In this document: piece by piece, positions 58,501 through 64,000 of the stretch
Layout: each line of letters begins with the position of its first letter
Numbering within the stretch: the first letter of the stretch is position 1
Origin: Tetmemena sp. SeJ-2015
Lineage: Eukaryota; Ciliophora; Spirotrichea; Sporadotrichida; Oxytrichidae
Reading direction: 5' to 3'
Assembly: GCA_027382625.1 (NCBI GenBank)
Contig: JAJKFJ010020693.1
Location: forward strand, 124,001 to 188,000
DNA length: 64,000 nucleotides
Notes under the pieces: model-generated
Databases searched by the model: none
What the model saw: the letters and a program-made list of their open reading frames with translations, nothing else
Told to the model about the DNA's origin: nothing
Translations under genes and position numbers: made by a program

Positions 58501-60160
58501 TTATCTTAGTCATTATTTGTTAAGGTGTGCCTTAGAGAGAGCTTCCCAAGTACTTGCAAAGGAGTTCGGGAAGCTAGAGAGACAGAGGAGGTCAGCGCGG
58601 ATATTGCCTAAATTTATTCATATTTAATTTATTAGATAACAATATTTAGATATAAATTTTTTAGCGATAGAGTGACTATAGAAAAGGATAGCAAGACTAG
58701 GATGAGCAGTAACAAGAAAGCAGCTAAGAGGAGCAAGACAATCGCCAGACGTAGAGATCCCAGAGGGGAGCTACTTAAGGTAGAGATCAGCAACAGTAGA
58801 GAGGCTAGGACTACTAAAAGTCCTCCTCCACTTAAAAGAACCAAGGAAGGGGCAAGCAGACTGACAGAGCAGGTGGAGGCAGGGATAAACAACAACAGCA
58901 ACAGTAGAGACGTCAAACTCAAGATAAGGACATGCAGATGAAAGGGGACGAAGACAGACAGAGGACTACCAACAACAACTCAGACTAAGCTAGTCCAATA
59001 ATAATTAAAAAGAGAGAAGTGTTGTCATTTATTTATGTAGTGGAGATGATGAGGAGCACGAGCACGAGAAGTAAATCAAGTTTGAGCTGGACCACGATGT
59101 GCGGCACTTGGGTCCTTTCAACGTGGATCGAGCACCCACTGGCCAATTCGTCTCTAAGAATACGATCTAGAACCCCATCAATCAGTACGAGAGCAGCCAA
59201 CAGAAACTGACTATGTGTACTTTATTTAACTGGAGGAGACTGAGGGTGGAGACATCCAGAATAGAGCACCTGCTTTTGAAGACATCAAGCAAAGAATAAT
59301 AAATTACATATATTCTTATTTAAGATAGATTTTATTCATTTTAGACTTTTAATTTAAAGAGATCAGGATTAGGAGAGAGACCAGCCTAGCCAGAGCAGAC
59401 GGAAACAACAGCCCTAACATTAAAATTCACTTACATTTCATATGACTCCCTAGAAGAGAGGTTATGAGGACATCTCAGAAGCCAGGGACAAGAAAATTAA
59501 ATTCTCTATTGTTTATTTGTAAGAAGGCAAAAGATCTTCACAGCAGAAGGGATCTACTTAGCAATAGTAGCAAACTCAACAGACGCCAGCAACAATAGTC
59601 AAGTTCCTAATAGAAAGAGAACCCTACTAAAGCTTCGCCCTCAAAGAGACAGCCCCTCAATGACTAGATAATCTAGGGCATAGAGTATATGAGGGACAGA
59701 ATTTCAGGAGACACCGACCTCAATAGGAAGATCCACTACAACAAGGTGCTGGGGGACTTGCGCAAATACAACCAGACCATTTATAGCCTAGAAGACTTGG
59801 AAGAGATTCCAAGTATCGGCCAAAATGTGAAGGAGCACATACAGGAGTATCTTCAAAAGGGGAAAGTTGATGAGTTCATAAGCAATTCATTATACTTGAG
59901 TTTGATTAAAGATTAAACTTTAGTTCGAGAATGATGAAATCGAAGAGGGTGGAAATTAAATATTTTTTATCACAGAATGAAAAAATCTTAAAATTCTAAA
60001 ATTTTATAAGTGGATAAGATACTTAGGATGATAAGAAGAGACAGCAGCAGCAACGACAGTTGAACGAAACAGCAAACTTCGGATAGTAAGACAGCCTGGA
60101 TAGATTCTTCAAAGGCTCTAAATAGCATGGCTAGTCACAGCTAACCTGCCTTTGCTAAGT
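55596..60160 (+). CDS. Pol X-like accessory protein: BRCT-like + RGG/Q-rich repeats + HhH domain + PIP box, no polymerase core
   Basis: Start ATG at 55596 (MLGTQRRYSESNQRLREQQ). A segment at 55860-56350 (KAAFVYELTPQNATQEK; VLKSLDFIILSERELRDL) resembles the BRCT of the neighbouring polymerase (LIEKLDFIICSRREL). Then follow long R/G/Q-rich stretches interleaved with a module seen three times: GPFNVDRAPSGQFVPR (57730), GPFNVERSETGQLAPP (58260) and GPFNVDRAPTGQFVSK (59110), the latter two followed by RNPINKY/QNPINQY. At 59670-59880 the frame reads YNKVLGDLRKYNQTIYSLED and IPSIGQNVKEHIQEYL, homologous to the 8-kDa HhH region of the polymerase. The last segment has QQDSLDRFFKGSK, a canonical PCNA-interacting motif. 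No catalytic GDID core was found. End not defined exactly. Confidence 0.65.
57727..59200 (+). repeat. Three diverged coding repeats, GPFNV module
   Basis: DYRHMGPFNVDRAPSGQF (57718-57771), VDLRQFGPFNVERSETGQ (about 58252) and DVRHLGPFNVDRAPTGQF (about 59095). Copies 2 and 3 extend over NPIN-x-Y and a Ser/Lys tail. Each copy sits next to an R/G/Q-rich tract, so the gene has grown by module duplication. Confidence 0.75.
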
Positions 60161-60507
60161 GAAAAAGTTAAATTCTTATCATCAAAATAACAAAGGGATA
60201 TTTATTTTAAGTTACTAAATATTCTCTTAATATCTCATCATAGAATTTAAATTTAAAACTTGCTTATTTAATTTGGCAAAAACAGCAACAAATATTCTTA
60301 AAATATATTAAAATTTCTTCCTCTTCTCCTCTCTCTCTATCTCTTCATTTGTAATGATTCTGTTGGTCATTTAAAGGCTGGCTATTTAAGGAGCCATAAT
60401 TATTGTTCTTTCCAATTCTATTTAAATATATTAAATTAAACATCAATTCCAACCAAAATCTTCATTATCTTAAAAATAAAACGTACTCATTATTTAGGTC
60501 TATTTAA
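60161..60507. other. AT-rich spacer
   Basis: AT-rich with a CT-rich run near 60318-60345. No supported feature; upstream region of the PARP-type gene. Confidence 0.5.
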
Positions 60508-62850
60508 ATGGAGAGCTACGAAGACAGACAGAAGAACTTCGACTTGCTTGAGCGTAGAATCAGAGCTAAGTAGGATTTCATGCAAATCAAGGCTGAGGAG
60601 ATTCTCAACAACCACATTCATATTAATTAGCATAACCATAGAGCTCAACATTATAGTTATCTCATCTTAAATACTTATTAGATTGGGGACGACATGGAGC
60701 AGCTGTTCTAAAAGATATACAGCTTAAATGAACTCCTCTACTTTAAATTAATTACAGAATACATACTCTATAATGATGAGTTTTATCTTTCTAGCTCTAC
60801 TACTATGTGGATCACGCCTTAAAAAAGAAGCCCTTAGACAAGGAGGGACAAGACAGGCTCGCTTACTTGAAGTTCGGAGACCTATAGGAGTCGCTCACCA
60901 TGTTCGTCCTCAATCAGCGCGACTCAGAATACTACAGCAACGCTCTTCAAGAGCTGTAAACGAAGTTTGGCTTTCTTGATGAAATACAACCCTTTCAAAG
61001 ATTAAAGATATTAGAGGGTATATATCTTAAGGAAGGGATGTGTGTGAGATTTATTTAAAGACCACCAGTTTAGGACTTAAACATGAATGGTGGCGGCATG
61101 ATAGAATAAATGCAGAGGAACCCTGAACAGCTGAGAGATCTCCCTGAAGAGGTGGATCCTCTCAAGAATTTGAGCCCCTCAGACCAGGAGCTCCTCAACC
61201 TTTATGGGCAATAAGAGTTTCAATAGTAGTTAAGTGTTGTGATATATATAGAAATGTGGGCCTAAGATCTGCATACCCAGGTGGTACTTTGAAAACGATG
61301 ATAGCGTGAAGGCACAGCTCAATCAGAGAATAATTGATAAGAGCAATAAGAAAAAGAATCAACCTTTAGTCAGAAACAAACCTGTACCAAATGGCTCTAT
61401 TAAATTTTTATAAGTGCTTATTATCTTCTTAAAAGTTAATTTTAAGGCGGTAGAGTAGGAGGAGGAAATCTTTTTGGTAATGTAAACGGCAATGCAAATA
61501 TGGGAGGCATGATGGGAGCAAGAGGTGGTCTCTTTGGGCCAGCTATTGGTTTTCAACCCAATGTGAGCAAATATCTTATTTCCTTTACTTTGCCTTAATT
61601 TGAACGATGAAGAGGAGAAAGAAATTTTCGAAGAAGACTATGATGACATACGGCTCATAGAGGATCGAGTCACATAAATTTTCACCCCTCTACTTACATC
61701 TCATTATTATTCTCTAGATCGAGGCTTCCAGGCTTTGACTGTGGAATAATCAGACCAGATAGAAGCTATATACCAGCAATACCTCGCCACAAAGCAAGTG
61801 AATGAGACCTATATTCAATCTGGAGAGGATATTTATCACATAAAGTTCGATCCTCAAGATAGAATTTTAAACCGTGGCGTTTGGGAAATCAAGAACACTT
61901 TGACTAACGTTGTACTATATAAAGCTATCCACACACGCACTTGTGCATGCTTTATTTTTCGAGTTGGTCGAGTATTGAAGAGAGAGATTATTTGGAAGGG
62001 GCCTTTCAAGAAGACTAAAAAGATAGACTGGAAGGTGCAAGGTCAAGGCTACATAGTCCTGAATGATCAGCACCAGTCCTTAGTGACAAAGGCTTACAAG
62101 AAAGTGGAGAGAAAGAGGAAGGATGCGTCAGTGGTCTTGGACGTACATGGCAAAACATATGAAGCAATCATTCTTCTCTTATGAGTTACAATTGATCTAT
62201 TTGTGATATGTGGCTGTGATTATGAAGAACAACGCTTCCAAATGCCATTTGCTAGAAGTTCTAAATCCAGTCAACAAACTAGAACTTCAGATGATTGAAA
62301 CTGTAACGCGATGGGAATATGTCAGCAGCTTTAAGCCGCCCCCTAACATCAGCATTCAAATTTATCGTAGTAGTGAAATCTATTCTAAAATGTATTGAGG
62401 TGCATTGAGAGTGGTCAAATCTTCTTAAAAGTTTTCACCTTTAAAAGCAATACTTTACTATCCTTATTTTTGCTTCTTAAAGAAGCACTTATTGAATGGA
62501 GATGTGGAGTTCGATCATGTATCTTAAAAGTTTATGAGCACCTTCAACGTACGAGTCGGCTAACCCAATGGGGGTCTATTTGGAGGAAACGTACTATTAT
62601 GTATTTTTTAATTCTGTACCAGCTGGCTAGCCAGTGATTCAGAAGATTGAAAAGATCTACAACTGCGTGATCTACGAGCGTTTCATCTCAGAATTCAAAC
62701 GCATGCTCAAAAAGTACCCTCAGAAATAGACCAAGCACATAGTCAAGCATCTCTTCCACGGCTCCAATGCAACTGACCCAAGGCTCATCTACGAATCTGA
62801 AGTGGGTCTAGACCAACGATTCTCTGAAAGTTGTAAATGGTAATAGAGGA
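60508..62850 (+). CDS. PARP-family protein with WWE-like domain, catalytic domain incomplete in this window
   Basis: ATG at 60508 (MESYEDRQKNFDLLERRIR). The N-terminal half is helical and low complexity (FGDLQESLTMFVLNQRDSE; an N/G/FG-rich patch NLFGNVNGNANMGGM at about 61460). At 61730-61900 a WWE-like domain (IEAIYQQYLATKQVNETYIQ then HIKFDPQDRILNRGVWEIK). At 62490-62820 the start of an ADP-ribosyltransferase domain: GDVEFDHVSQKFMSTF, PVIQKIEKIYNCVIYERF and HLFHGSNATDPRLIYESEVG, matching the LFHG(S/T) NAD-binding strand. The YGKGIYFA-type helix and the rest of the fold do not follow; a convergent gene starts within 150 bp. It may transfer ADP-ribose if completed elsewhere; joining it to the N-terminal half is inferred from order only. 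Confidence 0.65.
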
Positions 62851-62999
62851 ACAATCAAGTAAGAAAGTATGAAACATTTATAATAGAAAGAAAGAATTAA
62901 TATTTGAGTCATCAGTTATTTCATATCATCATAAGGAGCCTTAATGAGCTCGTAGGTTAAATATTATAAGCCTTTTAAAATTTCTTCAAGATTTCTCGC

Positions 63000-64000
63000 T
63001 CACTCGACAATCTTGACCCTCTTAATAGACTTTTTCATGAATATTTGCTGCTGTTGCTGCATTTAGTGTAGAAAGTCTTGCTTGCTGAGAGTGAGGAATT
63101 ATTGTGCCATGGCTAATCGATTTTTCATCTGCTCTATTTAATCCTAGCTGCTGGCTTGGATTTAATCAGAAATAGAATTCTAATGTTAGTGGACCTATCA
63201 TGAGAAATTAAGATAAGATGAGAAACTTACTTCTTGGGAAAAATTGCTGTCCAAAATGTTTTGACCAGATTAGACAAATTTAAAAGAGAATAATGGAATT
63301 TAAAATTATATTTTAATTTCTAGTCTCCTTCCTGTTTAAGTTTAGATTATGGAGCGAATCCGACTTCTTAAGCCGGATTCTAGGAAACTAATTCTGAAGG
63401 TGACTCGTCTTCAGGGTTATAAACAAATTAAAATTACTTTAGTGGATTATGCTTCTTTTTCTTGTTGTTACTTAAATTACATTCGACCGCTGTTTCCTAC
63501 AGCTGGGGTGGCTGCTGATAATTACTATAATCTTTACTTCTGATTCTGATCAAGCTGCTCAGAAATGAATCGGGGTTCGAGGAACCTAAATCCAAAGCAC
63601 TCTCATGCCTCGTTGGCTCACTGCTCTTAATCAGGGATGATAGATTAAAATATTACATCTTTTTTTGAGAGACAAGTTGAATTCTTGGAGTCTCTATCTT
63701 GTGGCTCAATTACCCCCTCAGCTTGTAGTGAAGAGTTTGAGTTCTCAGCAATATTCTCTTCAAAGATTGTGAACTTAGAGACTTCTTTGTGCTCTAATTC
63801 CTAATGAATATTTTTCTGTCCACTTCTCTCAAAGCCTGAAACCTAAGTGAGTCCTTCTCCATGAAGCTATCTCGCATAGGTGTACTTCAAATTTTCTTGC
63901 TTCTATTTCAGTAGTCTCAACGGATTCTGATGTTCGTTTTCTCCGAAGTGATTTACAATTATATTATTAAACACAATCGTAATTTGAGTTGATGATTTAC
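63000..64000 (-). CDS. Gln-rich protein, partial (N-terminus off the window)
   Basis: Not recognised. Minus-strand frames give HFGENEHQNPLRLLKQKQ (about 63940), VSKFTIFEENIAENSNSS (about 63770), HESALDLGSSNPDSF (about 63600) and a C-terminal helix (DQIEQMKNRLAMAQQFLTL; QQQQQIFMKKSIKRVKIVE) with TGA at 63000-63002. Gln is mostly coded by UAR. A one-base frame break lies near 63628 and an AT-rich insert at about 63200-63350. Continues beyond 64000. Confidence 0.55.

Noticed and set aside
52641..60160. Scrambled or inverted MDS order between the two Pol X-related genes
   Set aside because: All recognisable segments run in the same direction and in protein order; similarity between the genes is paralogy, not shared segments.

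Overview
The window looks like micronuclear (germline) DNA of a ciliate that reads UAA and UAG as glutamine and uses only UGA as stop (code 6). The clearest proof of the code is an intact RuvB-like 1 gene (49542-50909, minus) with one in-frame TAA at a Gln position and a TGA stop. Overall composition is AT-rich, with some coding blocks GC-richer than the spacers. No C4A4-type telomere repeat, tRNA, rRNA, CRISPR array or bacterial-type signal was seen.

The germline reading rests on conserved genes cut by short AT-rich inserts that lack GT...AG splice ends, are bounded by 3-7 base direct repeats, and restore the conserved protein exactly when one repeat plus the insert is removed. This is the signature of internal eliminated sequences (IESs) with pointers between macronuclear-destined segments (MDSs). 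SPT4 has two (7-base pointers ATGATTG and TATTTTA). ALG2, a WD40 gene, a protein kinase, a gp78-like ligase and a long coiled-coil gene have others. True spliceosomal introns (GTAAGT...TAG) occur as well, for example in the Tctex1 dynein light chain gene. The style fits a spirotrich/hypotrich-like ciliate, but the species cannot be named from this window.

Layout: 1-3483 minus, large unknown protein; 3804-5652 plus, histidine acid phosphatase; 5944-7272 minus, AMPK/CDPK-type kinase with UBA-like tail; 7457-13049 plus, Q/N-rich protein running into WD40 repeats; 13203-13768 plus, SPT4; 14011-15394 plus, second acid phosphatase; 15639-16388 minus, Cys-rich membrane protein; 16473-17100 minus, WD40 fragment; 17669-20418 plus, RhoGAP; 21303-27546 plus, three coiled-coil or disordered proteins; 27809-28445, a 637-bp terminal-inverted-repeat element with an 8-bp target duplication; 28502-29217 Tctex1; 29401-30397 cyclin; 31579-32040 minus, small Tim; 32205-33827 ALG2; 34301-35297 minus, mitochondrial-type protein; 35489-38582 gp78/AMFR-like ligase; 38810-42191 plus and 42335-49328 minus, convergent PG-rich (SHIPPO-like) proteins; RuvBL1; ABHD13-like hydrolase (minus); 52641-55386 DNA polymerase lambda-like; 55596-about 60160, a related BRCT/HhH protein with RGG/Q-rich repeats and a PIP box; 60508-62850 a WWE-PARP; 63000-64000 minus, partial Q-rich gene.

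Genes face both ways with short AT-rich spacers and no operon logic; in the macronucleus they would probably sit on separate small chromosomes. The 52.6-62.9 kb block is thematically linked to DNA repair (Pol X, a PCNA-binding Pol X-like protein, a PARP). Several genes also carry one-base frame breaks that pointers cannot explain. These may be assembly errors, decay or recoding.
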